The notes: generated by a model from the letters alone, not told the origin. A stretch of DNA of 64,000 nt from Pontibacter kalidii (GCF_026278245.1 NZ_CP111079.1:1924501-1988500); one strand, 5' to 3'; counted from the first letter of the stretch, positions 1 to 9,588 are shown. Translations and numbers: made by a program.

Positions 1-905
1 GGGAACTGAAGCGCATCCAAGGAATAAAAAAGGTGGAGATAATAGTAGGCAGCGCCTACCAACATCTACAAGAGCTGCAGACATGGCTGGAGCAGAATCC
101 AACGTATCGCCTGCACCAAAACCTCAGTGCGGAGGAGATGTGCCGGCTGATGCAGCGTTGTAGTGTAGCGGTCACTTCTGCCAGCGGCGTAGCGTACGAG
201 TATGCTTCGGTGGGCGGGTTGCTGTTTATACTTCAGACAGCGGATAACCAACAAGGGCTTTATACTTTCCTGACCCGAAACGTCCTGGCACAAAAGTATG
301 AGCAATTGCCCCAAAGTATAAATAATGAGTTTTCTAGTGCATTTGAGCAATTAGTTGCAACCCAGCGCCAGCATTTTGATGGAAAATCCGGAGAAAGGCT
401 ACGGGAAGTGTTCCGTAACTTGGCATTGGCGGCAAGCATATCCATGCGCGAAGCCACTGCCGACGACCTGCTGCTGCTCTTCGACTGGGCCAACGACCCT
501 GCGGTGCGCCGGCACTCCTTCAACCCGAATCCTATACTTTTAGAGAGCCACACCCGCTGGCTGCACACAAAGCTGGAAGATAAGCGAGCGATGCTTTATA
601 TTGCAGAAGCTGCAGGCCTGCCAGCGGCCCACATACGGTTCGAGCTGCAAGACGGCAAAGCGGTCATCAGTTATTTGATTGGCTCCAATTTTAGGGGGAA
701 AGGGCTTGGGCACGTGATCCTGCAGAAAGGCGTGGTAGCGTTGCTTCAACAAAACCCCGGGCTAGAACTGGTGGAGGGATTGGTACAAAAAGAGAATACG
801 GCTTCGGTCAGGGCCTTCGAGAAAGCTGGTTTCAGCTATGGCACACCCGATCCACAGTTTCCGCAAGCGCATCGGTTTGTGTTGCGCCCTCAACGAATAA
901 AGTAA
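1..905 (+). CDS. pseG: PseG-type UDP-sugar hydrolase fused to GNAT acetyltransferase (5' partial)
   Basis: The reading frame is open to the left edge of the window, so the start lies outside and only the last ~300 residues are seen. The first ~130 residues look like the C-terminal half of PseG (GT-B fold): a beta strand ending in VGSAY, then a CSVAVTSASGVAYEYAS stretch that matches the PseG nucleotide-binding loop. The last ~150 residues are a GNAT domain (start ISMREATADD, acetyl-CoA loop NFRGKGLG), as in PseH. Together these are two consecutive steps of pseudaminic acid synthesis: removal of UDP and N-acetylation at C4. The next gene is PseI, 8 bases on, which supports the pathway. Which acceptor the GNAT domain uses is inferred from context. 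Confidence 0.8.
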   Translation, partial: ELKRIQGIKKVEIIVGSAYQHLQELQTWLEQNPTYRLHQNLSAEEMCRLMQRCSVAVTSASGVAYEYASVGGLLFILQTADNQQGLYTFLTRNVLAQKYEQLPQSINNEFSSAFEQLVATQRQHFDGKSGERLREVFRNLALAASISMREATADDLLLLFDWANDPAVRRHSFNPNPILLESHTRWLHTKLEDKRAMLYIAEAAGLPAAHIRFELQDGKAVISYLIGSNFRGKGLGHVILQKGVVALLQQNPGLELVEGLVQKENTASVRAFEKAGFSYGTPDPQFPQAHRFVLRPQRIK

Positions 906-913
906 GTATAAAC

Positions 914-1957
914 ATGATTCAGGATATAACCATTGCGGGCCGTTTGGTTGGTCCAACACATAGGCCATTTATCATTGCAGAGATGTCGGGTAACCACAAC
1001 CACTCGCTGGAGCGGGCGCTGGCTATTGTGGATGCCGCCGCTGAGGCCGGTGCCGACGCTATCAAACTGCAAACCTATACCGCCGACACCATGACGCTGC
1101 CAGGTGCCTTTACCATTGAAGATGAAAATTCCCTCTGGAAAGGACGTGAGCTCTACGACCTCTACCAAGAAGCCTATACGCCCTGGGAATGGCACCAACC
1201 AATTTTTGAGCGAGCCAAACAACATGGCCTGATCGCCTTCTCCTCTCCTTTTGATGAGTCGGCTGTGGATTTCCTGGAAGAACTGGGGGCACCAGTGTAC
1301 AAGATCGCTTCTTTTGAAAACACGGACCATCCGCTTTTGCGTAAAGTAGCCGCTACAGGCAAACCGGTGATCATGAGCACAGGCGCCGCCACGCTGACCG
1401 AGTTGGACGAGGCTGTACGCGTATTGCGGGAGGCGGGCTGCGAGCAGTTTATACTTTTGAAATGCACCAGTACCTACCCTTCTACTCCGGCAAACACGAA
1501 CCTGGCTACTATTCCGCACATGCGTGCATTGTTTAACGTGCAGGTGGGGCTATCGGACCATACGATGGGTGTGGGAGCGGCTGTGGCTGCCGTAGCGTTG
1601 GGCGCAACGGTTATCGAAAAACACTTTACCTTGTTAAGAGCGGATGGTGGCGTAGATGCTGCTTTCTCGCTGGAGCCACAGGAACTGCAAGCGCTGGTGA
1701 TGGAGTCCGAAAGGGCGTGGCAGGCCCTGGGGCATGTACAGTATGGCGTGCAGCGCGCAGAAGAAAAAAGCCGCCTGTTCAAGCGATCGGTGTATGCAGC
1801 CAAAGACATCACTGCTGGTGAGGCACTTACCAAAGAGAACATCCGGGTGATACGGCCGGGCCTAGGCCTGGCACCCAAGCATTACGAGGAACTGCTGGGC
1901 AAGCCTGCCGCTGTAGCCATCAAAGCCGGCACGCCCCTTACCTGGGACATGGTGTAG
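914..1957 (+). CDS. pseI: Pseudaminic acid synthase PseI
   Basis: 347 residues, the usual length for the NeuB/PseI family. It condenses a 2,4-diacetamido-trideoxy-altrose with phosphoenolpyruvate to give pseudaminic acid in the cytoplasm. The N-terminal TIM barrel shows the family patterns FIIAEMSGNHNHS, ADAIKLQTY, FSSPFD and LLKCTSTYP, followed by GLSDHT and EKHFT. Residues ~285-347 form the C-terminal SAF (antifreeze-like) domain (ITAGEALTKENI, GKPAAVAIKAGTPL). The SGNHN form of the N-terminal motif and the PseG neighbour favour PseI over a sialic or legionaminic acid synthase. It follows pseG by 8 bases and precedes a glycosyltransferase-like gene by 3, so the three are probably one transcript. 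Confidence 0.9.
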   Translation: MIQDITIAGRLVGPTHRPFIIAEMSGNHNHSLERALAIVDAAAEAGADAIKLQTYTADTMTLPGAFTIEDENSLWKGRELYDLYQEAYTPWEWHQPIFERAKQHGLIAFSSPFDESAVDFLEELGAPVYKIASFENTDHPLLRKVAATGKPVIMSTGAATLTELDEAVRVLREAGCEQFILLKCTSTYPSTPANTNLATIPHMRALFNVQVGLSDHTMGVGAAVAAVALGATVIEKHFTLLRADGGVDAAFSLEPQELQALVMESERAWQALGHVQYGVQRAEEKSRLFKRSVYAAKDITAGEALTKENIRVIRPGLGLAPKHYEELLGKPAAVAIKAGTPLTWDMV

Positions 1958-1960
1958 CCC

Positions 1961-3238
1961 ATGGATAAGTGGTACGCCATCTACAGTAATATTCTTCACC
2001 TGCACTTCTCGGAAGGTTTTTATAAGCTTCCAGAAAGTGCCAAGGCAGCCGTTTCCCCTACCTCACCCGTAAAGCGCCTGCTTAAAATGGCAGGCTTTAC
2101 GTTGGTGCGCTTGATCGGGAATCTTTTTAAAAAGGTAGAGCGCCCGGAAAAGTTACACGGCAAAGTATGGCTCTACGTGGTCAGCCAGAACAATTACGAC
2201 AGCTTACACTTCCTGAAGGATGGTTTGCCGGATACGGTTTTCGTGGCGGGCCAGAGCAAGAACATTGGCACGTATAACCAGGCGGTGGAACGTATTTCGC
2301 TACGCCGCAAAATTTTATACTATCAAAAGTTTCTCCCGCTCTACTTTACATTCCTGAAGTATAAAAAACAGCGTACCCAACGCTTTGCAGATATACTTTA
2401 CGATGCCGTCGGCTTTTACGAAGTATACCTAACCAAGCTGCAGAAGTATAAACCGGCCGCCATCGTATTTGCCAATGATCACAACGCCGATGCGCGCGCG
2501 ATGCTGTTAGCAGCGAAAGCGCTGGGCATTAAAACAGTCTATATCCAGCATGCCAGCGTAAGTCCTATCTTCCCTCCGCTGGAGTATGACTTGAACCTGC
2601 TGGAGGGGCAGGATGCACTGGATAAGTATCAACTTTGCGGCCCCATAGCAGGGCGTGTTGCGTTGGTAGGCATGCCCAAAGCGGATGCTTTTGTACCATA
2701 CCGCAACCACAACCAAAGTATAGAACGCATTGGAATTGGCTGTAATTTGATGGATGACGTGACGGAGGTGGAGAAATTGGTAAAAGCCTTAGCCAAAAAG
2801 CTTCCGCAACTCAGCATCATCCTACGCCCCCACCCACGCGACAAGCGCAATTTCAGTAGATTAACAAGTATAAGTTCCAGCATCAGCCTCTCCGACAGCC
2901 GCACCATCCCCACGTTTGATTATCTGCGCCAGATAGATGTGCAGATCAGCGGTAACTCCGGCATCCACCTGGAGGCGGTGCTGCTGAATGTATGGTCTAT
3001 TTTTTACGACTTCAACCCGAAGCACAAGTTGGAAGATTATTACGGTTTTGTGCAGCACGGCCTGATAGAAACGGTGGAAGGTCCTGAAGAACTGATTCAG
3101 ATGCTGCAACAGTACTTGCTTGTTAAACCTGAGGTGTGTGATAGAGCGAGGTACTATAACGCGACTGTCGGAACAACTTACGATGGGCTTAGCGCTACAC
3201 TGGCTGTAAATTATATTGCCGATTTTCTTAAACATTAA
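1961..3238 (+). CDS. Putative GT-B type glycosyltransferase of surface glycan synthesis
   Basis: 425 residues starting three bases after the pseI stop, so translation is probably coupled. No signal peptide or clear membrane helix. Around residue 190 it has a Rossmann-type stretch, TVYIQHASVSPIFPP, resembling the nucleotide-sugar or CDP-polyol binding half of GT-B enzymes. Later comes IILRPHPRD, typical of capsule and teichoic-acid type GT-B transferases, then QISGNSGIHLEAVLL, the C-terminal donor-site helix region. Its place directly after pseI suggests it uses or attaches pseudaminic acid. This is inference; the acceptor is unknown. A UDP-GlcNAc 2-epimerase-like fold is an alternative. Confidence 0.6.
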   Translation: MDKWYAIYSNILHLHFSEGFYKLPESAKAAVSPTSPVKRLLKMAGFTLVRLIGNLFKKVERPEKLHGKVWLYVVSQNNYDSLHFLKDGLPDTVFVAGQSKNIGTYNQAVERISLRRKILYYQKFLPLYFTFLKYKKQRTQRFADILYDAVGFYEVYLTKLQKYKPAAIVFANDHNADARAMLLAAKALGIKTVYIQHASVSPIFPPLEYDLNLLEGQDALDKYQLCGPIAGRVALVGMPKADAFVPYRNHNQSIERIGIGCNLMDDVTEVEKLVKALAKKLPQLSIILRPHPRDKRNFSRLTSISSSISLSDSRTIPTFDYLRQIDVQISGNSGIHLEAVLLNVWSIFYDFNPKHKLEDYYGFVQHGLIETVEGPEELIQMLQQYLLVKPEVCDRARYYNATVGTTYDGLSATLAVNYIADFLKH

Positions 3239-3278
3239 TATATTGCTTTAGAATAATTTATATACCTGCCGCTCTGAA

Positions 3279-5072
3279 ATGCCTATGAACAAACTATTAC
3301 CATTTCTCCTCTCTTTCCTTCTAATCCTGCTAATTATTAACAATGCAAAAGCCCAAGGGCCAGGCAATTCGCTTAGTCTTGATGGCTACGATGGCTATGT
3401 ACTTAGTAGTACCTCAAACAGGGGCGTTACTAACCAGGTTACGGTAGAAGCTTGGGTCAAAACCACTGCGTATAAATACCAGTGGGTGGCAGGAAAGTAC
3501 GACAGGTATGGAGCTGAGCGGGGGTATCATCTGATTATAAAAGAAGGTAAAGCAGCATTTGCAGGACGAGACAACTCCGGTATATATAGAAACTCCGGTT
3601 ACTCTGCCGTAAATGTGAATGATGGGCAATGGCACCATCTTGCCGGAGTATGCGATGGCAAAAACTGGCTTATTTATGTAGATGGTATCCTCCAAAGCTC
3701 ACTTAAGACGGAGTATGCCAATACTAGTCTCGTGAACAATGCCCCCTTTGCCATTGGTAAATACTTTCTTGTTGATAATGAATACTACATAGGGCAAATA
3801 GACGAGGTAAGGGTTTGGAAAAAGGCACTGTCTGAAGAGGAAATAAGGCAAAATATGTGCTCCAAGTTGCCAGAGCCCCCTTCTGATCTGGTAGCCTATT
3901 TCAACTTTGATGATACAGGCACGAGAACTGTGAAAGACATCAGCAGCCTTCGATTAGATGGAGCGATACAAAACCAAAGTATCTCGGCTTCCTGGAAAAC
4001 CTCCGGTGCCCCGATAGGCGACAAAAGTGTTTACCGGTACCCCAAAAAATGGGATTCGTCTCTGGGGCTGGTTACCGACAAGGCTAATTTCTCTGTCGCA
4101 GGTGTTGACCCGGCAGTACAGGGTTTCCATTTGTATACGATCCAATCACCTCCTACCTCAACCAGCGGCATCAACTCCCCTGAGCAAGTAAAGGAGTACT
4201 ATGGCCTGTTTAAAGTAGGCGCGGCGGAGCAGAAGTATAAAGTACACTTCAGGCAGGCTGGCTCAGTTTGCGGCGGCGTTCTGTTCCGCCGTCAGGACAA
4301 CACCGCAGGCACCTGGAGCCAGGTAGCTGACACGGTAGCGTCTCCTCTTTTGCTTTATACCTCATCCGCTAACTACGGAGAGTTTGCCTTAACCCCTGTT
4401 ACCGCCTCCCCCATCTCCATCAGCGGCCCCGGCAGCGTATGTGCCGGATCTACAGCAACCCTCAGCGTTACAAACCCTGATCATGGGCAGATCGTGTGGA
4501 GCACCGGAGACAAGACTCCGGAGCTTACGGTCACAAAAAGCGGCACCTACTGGGCAGAGGTAACCATCCCCGACGGCTGTACTTCAAGAGATGAGCTAAC
4601 GGTTACGTTTGAAGAAGAACCTGGCATCCTGCTTCCAGGCGAGGCGTTTGTCTGTGATCGTGAACCCGTGCAGTTGGACGCCACCACAGAAGGCGCCACC
4701 TACAGCTGGAGCAACGGGCAGGAAACACCAAGTATAAGAGTTAGCGCACCAGGCATCTACACGGTTACTATTACGCGAGAGAACTGTGCCTATGTGAAAG
4801 ATATTGTCGTTTCCAGCGATGAATGCCCCATCATCCCCAACATCATCACGCCAAATGGCGATGGGAAAAATGATTCCTTTGTCGTAAACGGCGTGGTGGG
4901 GAATACACTGGAGTTGAAAATTTTTAACCGCTGGGGAAAATCTGTTTACCAATCCGACCGTTATGACAACAGCTGGTCGGCTGCCGAAGTACCGACTGGT
5001 GTATATTATTACCAGTTAACCAGCAGCCGCACCCAAAAAGTGTACAAAGGCTGGCTCGAAGTCATAAAATAA
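3279..5072 (+). CDS. Secreted LamG-domain protein with T9SS type B sorting domain
   Basis: 597 residues. An N-terminal signal peptide (basic start, hydrophobic run to ~24, cleavage after AKA) is followed by a LamG / concanavalin-like domain at ~30-200, with DGQWHHLAGVCDG and GQIDEVRVWKKALSEEE as in sugar-binding laminin G folds. Residues ~385-515 are two Ig-like repeats, each with a cysteine pair and an S-x-G-x-Y/T pattern. The last ~85 residues (PNIITPNGDGKNDSF, IFNRWGKSVY, PTGVYYYQL) are the gliding-motility-associated C-terminal domain used for export by the type IX system. It is probably a surface adhesin or glycan-binding protein. The start could also be the second ATG at 3285. Confidence 0.85.
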   Translation: MPMNKLLPFLLSFLLILLIINNAKAQGPGNSLSLDGYDGYVLSSTSNRGVTNQVTVEAWVKTTAYKYQWVAGKYDRYGAERGYHLIIKEGKAAFAGRDNSGIYRNSGYSAVNVNDGQWHHLAGVCDGKNWLIYVDGILQSSLKTEYANTSLVNNAPFAIGKYFLVDNEYYIGQIDEVRVWKKALSEEEIRQNMCSKLPEPPSDLVAYFNFDDTGTRTVKDISSLRLDGAIQNQSISASWKTSGAPIGDKSVYRYPKKWDSSLGLVTDKANFSVAGVDPAVQGFHLYTIQSPPTSTSGINSPEQVKEYYGLFKVGAAEQKYKVHFRQAGSVCGGVLFRRQDNTAGTWSQVADTVASPLLLYTSSANYGEFALTPVTASPISISGPGSVCAGSTATLSVTNPDHGQIVWSTGDKTPELTVTKSGTYWAEVTIPDGCTSRDELTVTFEEEPGILLPGEAFVCDREPVQLDATTEGATYSWSNGQETPSIRVSAPGIYTVTITRENCAYVKDIVVSSDECPIIPNIITPNGDGKNDSFVVNGVVGNTLELKIFNRWGKSVYQSDRYDNSWSAAEVPTGVYYYQLTSSRTQKVYKGWLEVIK

Positions 5073-5077
5073 CCATT

Positions 5078-6430
5078 TTGTACATCTACGATTATACCTT
5101 ACAACATTTCCACCTCCTCTACCCCAAGGCCACAGCGCTCAGCATTAACTATGGTATTGGCGGAGACTCCAAAATCAGCATAAAGAAATATGAGGGCAGC
5201 TTTTTTGAGAAGAAGCGCCCACGCCCGCAGCAGGTGTTCTGGAAGGAGTGGCGCGGCGAAAAGCTGCCTTTCTTTTTTGAGGAAGATGACCAGACCGAAC
5301 TGATCACCTACCACCCGGACGGCTCCGCAAGTATAAACTACGACATCATTGCCGGTGCTTTTTACCTGCTCAGTGGCTGGCAGGAGTACTATGGCCCGGA
5401 GCGCGACCGCTTTCACCGCTATACCTACAAGGCCAGCGTGCAGGCGAGGTATAACTTCATTACCAAACCGGTGGTAAACTATTATTTTGAGATGCTGCGC
5501 GAGGTGATGGAACGGGTGCACGGCGTGGACCTGCAGCACGACCACTGGGGCAACAACGGCATGGCCACCTGCCTTACCTGCGATGTGGACCGCCTGCACA
5601 GCGCCTGGCGCGTGGCGGGCAAACAGCTGCTGTTCCACGCCAAAGCCTTTGACCTGACGAAGCTATTGCTGCAGAAAGCCGTCGGCCGTGACGCCTGGGA
5701 CAACCTGCCGGAGGTGATGGCCACCGCCGAAAAGTATGGTGCCAGGGCTACATTCTTTTTCCTGTCCAGCAACCAGCGCTACAACGGCCACCCCAACGCG
5801 GACCATGACCTGACGAAACTCAGATACCAGCACCTGATGCAGAAGGTGTCTGACCGTGGGCATGAGGTGGCCCTGCACGGCAGCTTCGGCACGGCCAACG
5901 ACCTGGTGCAGCTGAAATCGGACCGCGGTAAGCTGGCGCAGCAGGCGCAGGGCAACCGCTTCCACTACCTCTGCTACCAGCCTGAAACCACGCCGCAGGT
6001 GCTGCAGCAAAGCAACCTCCACTACGACAGTACCCTGGGCTTCTCCGAGCACTTTGGCTTCCGCAATTCCTTCTGCCACCCTTTCTTTCCCTTCGATTTT
6101 CAGAACCGGCGGGCCCATACGTTCGTGGAACTGCCCCTGATGCTGATGGATGCCACGCTCTACGACATCAACTTTATGCACCTGGCCCCACGGGAAGCGC
6201 TGAAGAAAGTACAGCCGATGCTGCAGGAGGTTGATAAGTTCAGGGGACTGCTCACACTGCTTTGGCACAACGAGAACTACTCCAGGTATAACGAATACGC
6301 CGTGCCCAAGGGAGAACCCGGTTGGCGCGAGGTACTGGAAAAAATATTGCAGCAGCTGAAGGCTTCGGGCTCCGCTTTTTATACTTGTGCCGAGGCAGCC
6401 AATAGCGTCAAAGCCGGGTGCAACCAATAA
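5078..6430 (+). CDS. Polysaccharide deacetylase-like protein
   Basis: 450 residues, with a TTG start five bases after the previous stop; no in-frame ATG gives a full N-terminal domain. The first ~130 residues look like the small domain that often precedes deacetylase folds in Bacteroidota surface-glycan clusters. From ~165 the NodB-like barrel appears: CLTCDVDRLHS (metal-binding Asp-Asp motif in the form DVD), ARATFFFLSSN, then GHEVALHGSFGTAND (His motif), and a late LLTLLWHNENY with a conserved histidine. No signal peptide is seen, so it probably acts in the cytoplasm. Its place between a T9SS substrate and a flippase suggests a role in making or trimming the exported glycan. Substrate unknown. 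Confidence 0.7.
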   Translation: MYIYDYTLQHFHLLYPKATALSINYGIGGDSKISIKKYEGSFFEKKRPRPQQVFWKEWRGEKLPFFFEEDDQTELITYHPDGSASINYDIIAGAFYLLSGWQEYYGPERDRFHRYTYKASVQARYNFITKPVVNYYFEMLREVMERVHGVDLQHDHWGNNGMATCLTCDVDRLHSAWRVAGKQLLFHAKAFDLTKLLLQKAVGRDAWDNLPEVMATAEKYGARATFFFLSSNQRYNGHPNADHDLTKLRYQHLMQKVSDRGHEVALHGSFGTANDLVQLKSDRGKLAQQAQGNRFHYLCYQPETTPQVLQQSNLHYDSTLGFSEHFGFRNSFCHPFFPFDFQNRRAHTFVELPLMLMDATLYDINFMHLAPREALKKVQPMLQEVDKFRGLLTLLWHNENYSRYNEYAVPKGEPGWREVLEKILQQLKASGSAFYTCAEAANSVKAGCNQ

Positions 6431-6496
6431 CTAACAAGTAATAACCAACAACTAATACTCCGGATTTGCTATTTTTGCTGTTCACTCTTTAGCCCC

Positions 6497-7984
6497 ATGA
6501 GCAGAACCTTACAGCGCGAAGGAATCTGGAACACCACCATTTCGTATGCCGGCATCCTGATCGGGTATGTGAACACGGTGCTGCTCTTCCCCAACTTCAT
6601 GGATGAGGCGGAGGTGGGCCTCACGCGCCTGCTTTTGTCCATTTCGGTGATGTATGCACAGTTCTCGGCCCTGGGCTTCGTGAACATGAGCGTGCGCTAT
6701 TTCCCCTACTTCCGCGACCCGGAGAAGCAGCACAATGGCTTCCTGTTCCTGCTGCTGTCGGTGCCGATGCTCGGATTTATACTTTCCACGGCGCTTTTTC
6801 TGCTCTTTAGACCGTTGGTGGTCGAGTATTACCTCGAGAACTCACCGCTCATCATCGACTACTACTATTACCTGATCCCGCTGGCGCTGTTCACGCTGTT
6901 GTTCAATATGTTCACGGCCTACCTGCGCTCGCTCTACAAGACCATCGTCTCCTCCTTTGTGCAGGATTTTCTGCTGCGCATACTTACCACGGTGCTCATC
7001 AGCGTGTATGCCTTGGGAGTGATGGAGTTCCATACTTTTGTGCTGCTCTACATCATCATCAACTCCGTGGGAGCGCTGGTACTGGCGGGCTATACCATCT
7101 GGCTGAAGCAACTGCACCTGAAGCCATCGCTGGCAATACTAGGGATCGTTCCGATACGGGAGCTGTTTTATTACGGTTTTTTCACCTTATTGGGTAACAT
7201 CTCCACCACCATCATCACCACGGTGGATCAGGTGATGATTTCCTCCTACAGCCTTTCGGACAACGGCATTTACACCACAGCCTTTTTCATGACGAGCGCC
7301 ATCCTGGTGCCGGGCCGCTCCATACTTAAGATCGCCCACCCGCAGGTAGCGGATTTCTGGAAGGAGAAGGACATGCAAGGAATGGGCCACCTCTACCAGA
7401 ACGTGACGATGATCAATCTGATCGTAGGGCTGCTGCTCTTTATCGGCATCTGGGCCAATATCGATAACCTGTATGATTTCATGCCGGAGAGCTACCGCGC
7501 CGGAAAGTATGTGGTGCTATTCCTGGCGCTGGCCCGCCTCGTAGACTTGGCTACCAGCCTGAACGGCGCTATTCTGGCCACCTCCGAGAAGTATAAATGG
7601 GACCTAGGCTTTAACGTGGTGCTGGCAGGGCTGACGATCTGGACAAACTGGTACTTTATTCCGCGTTACGGCATTGAGGGGGCGGCCTTTGCCTCGATGC
7701 TTTCTTTGGTCACGATGAACCTGGCGCGCCTGCTTTTTGTGAAGTATATTTACCATATCCAGCCCTTCACCTGGAGCGCGCTAAGTATAACGGCCATTGC
7801 TGCCGCTACCTTAGGAGTTTCTTACCTCCTGCCCTACCTCGGTAACGCATTCCTTGATATCATTGTGCGCTCGCTGCTAATTACGGCTCTTTACCTGGGG
7901 CTGGCGCTCAGCCTGAACATCTACCCCGAAATGAACGCATGGTTGCGCAAGGTGATTTTCGGCATCACCGGCTGGAGGGTTTGA
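6497..7984 (+). CDS. Polysaccharide flippase (Wzx/MATE-like, MOP superfamily)
   Basis: 495 residues, strongly hydrophobic, with about 12-14 predicted membrane helices spread evenly, as in O-antigen/capsule flippases. The amphipathic start (REGIWNTTISYAGILIGYVNTVLLFP) is typical of the Bacteroidota lineage of this family. It would move lipid-linked oligosaccharide across the inner membrane. It follows the deacetylase after a 66-base gap and closes the plus-strand glycan gene series. The -7-like word TATTTTTG lies at 6470-6477, but no good -33 element is seen, so it may simply continue the upstream transcript. Confidence 0.8.
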   Translation: MSRTLQREGIWNTTISYAGILIGYVNTVLLFPNFMDEAEVGLTRLLLSISVMYAQFSALGFVNMSVRYFPYFRDPEKQHNGFLFLLLSVPMLGFILSTALFLLFRPLVVEYYLENSPLIIDYYYYLIPLALFTLLFNMFTAYLRSLYKTIVSSFVQDFLLRILTTVLISVYALGVMEFHTFVLLYIIINSVGALVLAGYTIWLKQLHLKPSLAILGIVPIRELFYYGFFTLLGNISTTIITTVDQVMISSYSLSDNGIYTTAFFMTSAILVPGRSILKIAHPQVADFWKEKDMQGMGHLYQNVTMINLIVGLLLFIGIWANIDNLYDFMPESYRAGKYVVLFLALARLVDLATSLNGAILATSEKYKWDLGFNVVLAGLTIWTNWYFIPRYGIEGAAFASMLSLVTMNLARLLFVKYIYHIQPFTWSALSITAIAAATLGVSYLLPYLGNAFLDIIVRSLLITALYLGLALSLNIYPEMNAWLRKVIFGITGWRV

Positions 7985-8307
7985 TTGCTGGTTGTTGATT
8001 GTTGGTTGTCTGAATCAGGATTTTCAGAATTAAATGATGTACAGGATTCGTTCATTCATTCAGAGTTCTTTAACTCCCGAGTTCTCAAATATTAAAATAA
8101 AATGGCTTACTCCTATTGACGCTCTCGCTCGCCTCTGGCGAGTGTGAACTATCAGGCGGCGTCCCGCCGCTAATAATACTGCATAGAGTATAAAGGGGCC
8201 GGAGGCCACTCTATTACGCACACTCGCCAGAGGCGAGCGAGGGCATAACTTTTTAACTTTCTAACTTTCTAACTCTCTACCTCCCAAACCCTCTAACTCC
8301 TTAACTC
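7985..8307. other. Convergent intergenic region with repeats
   Basis: This 323-base gap separates the flippase and the aminotransferase, which converge on it. It starts with TTGATTG/TTGGTTG words and a TGAATCAGGATTTTCAG phrase, then holds a strong structured inverted repeat (8121-8244), and ends with CTAACT-type low-complexity repeats (about 8248-8307). No gene is seen. Confidence 0.7.
8121..8244. repeat. Structured inverted repeat with 26-base arms
   Basis: The left arm at 8121-8146 and right arm at 8219-8244 are complementary at 25 of 26 positions. Between the arms are two further hairpins: GGCGGCGTCCCGCCGC-type (about 8155-8170) and ATAGAGT...ACTCTAT enclosing a GGCC pair (about 8184-8214). 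There is no obvious target duplication and no coding sequence. It may be a miniature mobile element, a transcription barrier between the convergent genes, or a structured RNA end. Confidence 0.75.
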
Positions 8308-9429
8308 TCACCTATTCTGCTTAACATAATCTATCACATGCTGACAAATATAGGCCAGCTGGTCCTCCTTCAGCTCGGAGTGCAAAGGCAGCGACAGAGC
8401 GCTTTGGCTCAGCAGCTCCGCCACCGGCAACTCACCGGGCAGGTATCCGGCCAAAGTATACTTCTCTAGCAGGTGCAGCGGCTGCGGGTAATAAACCACG
8501 CTCGGGATAAAGTTATCGCTCAGGTGCTGCTGCAGCCCGTCGCGTAAGGCTGGCGCTACTTTTATGGTATACTGGTGGTAAGTATGCGAGCTGTAAGTGG
8601 CCCGCTGCGGAGCCTGCACCAGCTTGGTTTCCGCGAAGGCATTGTCGTAGAAACGGGCAATTTCCTCCCGCGCCTCGTTGTATTCGTCCAGGTACCTGAT
8701 CTTCACATCCAGCATGGCCGCCTGCAGGTTTTGCAGCCTGGCGCTAAAGGTATACTTACCGCCCATTCCATCCCTGGCGATCTGCTGCATACGCTCCGCC
8801 AGCTCCGCATCGCCGGTAAACACGGCCCCACCCTCCCCGAAGTCAGCCGAAGGTTTGGTCGGGAAGAACGAAGTATAGCCCATGTGTCCAATGGCCCCCG
8901 CCCTCCACTCTTTTTCATCCTTGTCTACATAAACCGCTCCCAGCGCCTGTGCGACATCCTCCAGCAGCCACAGGTTATACTTTTGTGCCAGCTCCGTCAG
9001 CTCCTGCATCGGAGCACACTGTCCAAACAAATGCACTGGCACCATGGCTGCGGTTGCCGCTGTTATCATCCGTTCTGCAGCCGCCGGGGAAAGTGTAAAG
9101 GTGCGAGAATCCACATCCGCAAAAACAGGCTTTAAGTTCAGCTTCATGATAACCTCAGGCAAAGCCTCATAACAGAAGGCAGGAAGTATAACCTCGGCAC
9201 CGGCAGGCAGTTGTAGCGCCAGCAGGGCCAGCTCGAGGGCATCAGTACCACGTGCACAGGGTATAGCATGCTGCACCTGCTGGAAAGTTGCTATACTTCT
9301 GGCAAACTCCTGTTGCTGTGGCCCCTCCTCCATACTCATGCTGGCCATCACGGTGCTGAAGGCGGCATCCAGTTCGGGCTTCAACTTGGCATACTGGGCT
9401 TTGGTGGCAGTCATTTTGATATCTTCCAT
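8308..9429 (-). CDS. DegT/DnrJ/EryC1 family PLP-dependent sugar aminotransferase
   Basis: 373 residues from the chosen ATG at 9429; the frame opens further upstream, to 9495, but family members start near this methionine (MEDIKMTATKAQYAKLKPEL). It shows CARGTDALELAL, AEVILPAFCYEALPE, LLEDVAQALGA and SFFPTKP, where the lysine is the expected PLP Schiff base, followed by DFGEGGAVFT. These enzymes transfer an amino group from glutamate to a keto-sugar nucleotide. The style of the N-terminus resembles FdtB/WecE enzymes more than PseC, so I do not call it PseC. It lies on the opposite strand to the pseudaminic acid genes but close by, consistent with surface glycan synthesis. Confidence 0.85.
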   Translation of the reverse strand: MEDIKMTATKAQYAKLKPELDAAFSTVMASMSMEEGPQQQEFARSIATFQQVQHAIPCARGTDALELALLALQLPAGAEVILPAFCYEALPEVIMKLNLKPVFADVDSRTFTLSPAAAERMITAATAAMVPVHLFGQCAPMQELTELAQKYNLWLLEDVAQALGAVYVDKDEKEWRAGAIGHMGYTSFFPTKPSADFGEGGAVFTGDAELAERMQQIARDGMGGKYTFSARLQNLQAAMLDVKIRYLDEYNEAREEIARFYDNAFAETKLVQAPQRATYSSHTYHQYTIKVAPALRDGLQQHLSDNFIPSVVYYPQPLHLLEKYTLAGYLPGELPVAELLSQSALSLPLHSELKEDQLAYICQHVIDYVKQNR

Positions 9430-9588
9430 GGGCTGTTCTTCTTGGAGTGATGCTGGGCAAAGATAGGCATTGCGGCGGGCAATTCTGAGCTGCAACCCTA
9501 CAGACTATCGGCTGCCTACCGCGCTGCATGCCTGCAACCCCTTCTGGACCGAGGCCGTTTACCTTAGCAGTACCAAACCTATGTTGCT

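Noticed and set aside
8308..9429. PseC (pseudaminic acid aminotransferase)
   Set aside because: The N-terminal pattern fits FdtB/WecE-type enzymes better, and it is on the opposite strand to pseG/pseI; kept as a general family call.
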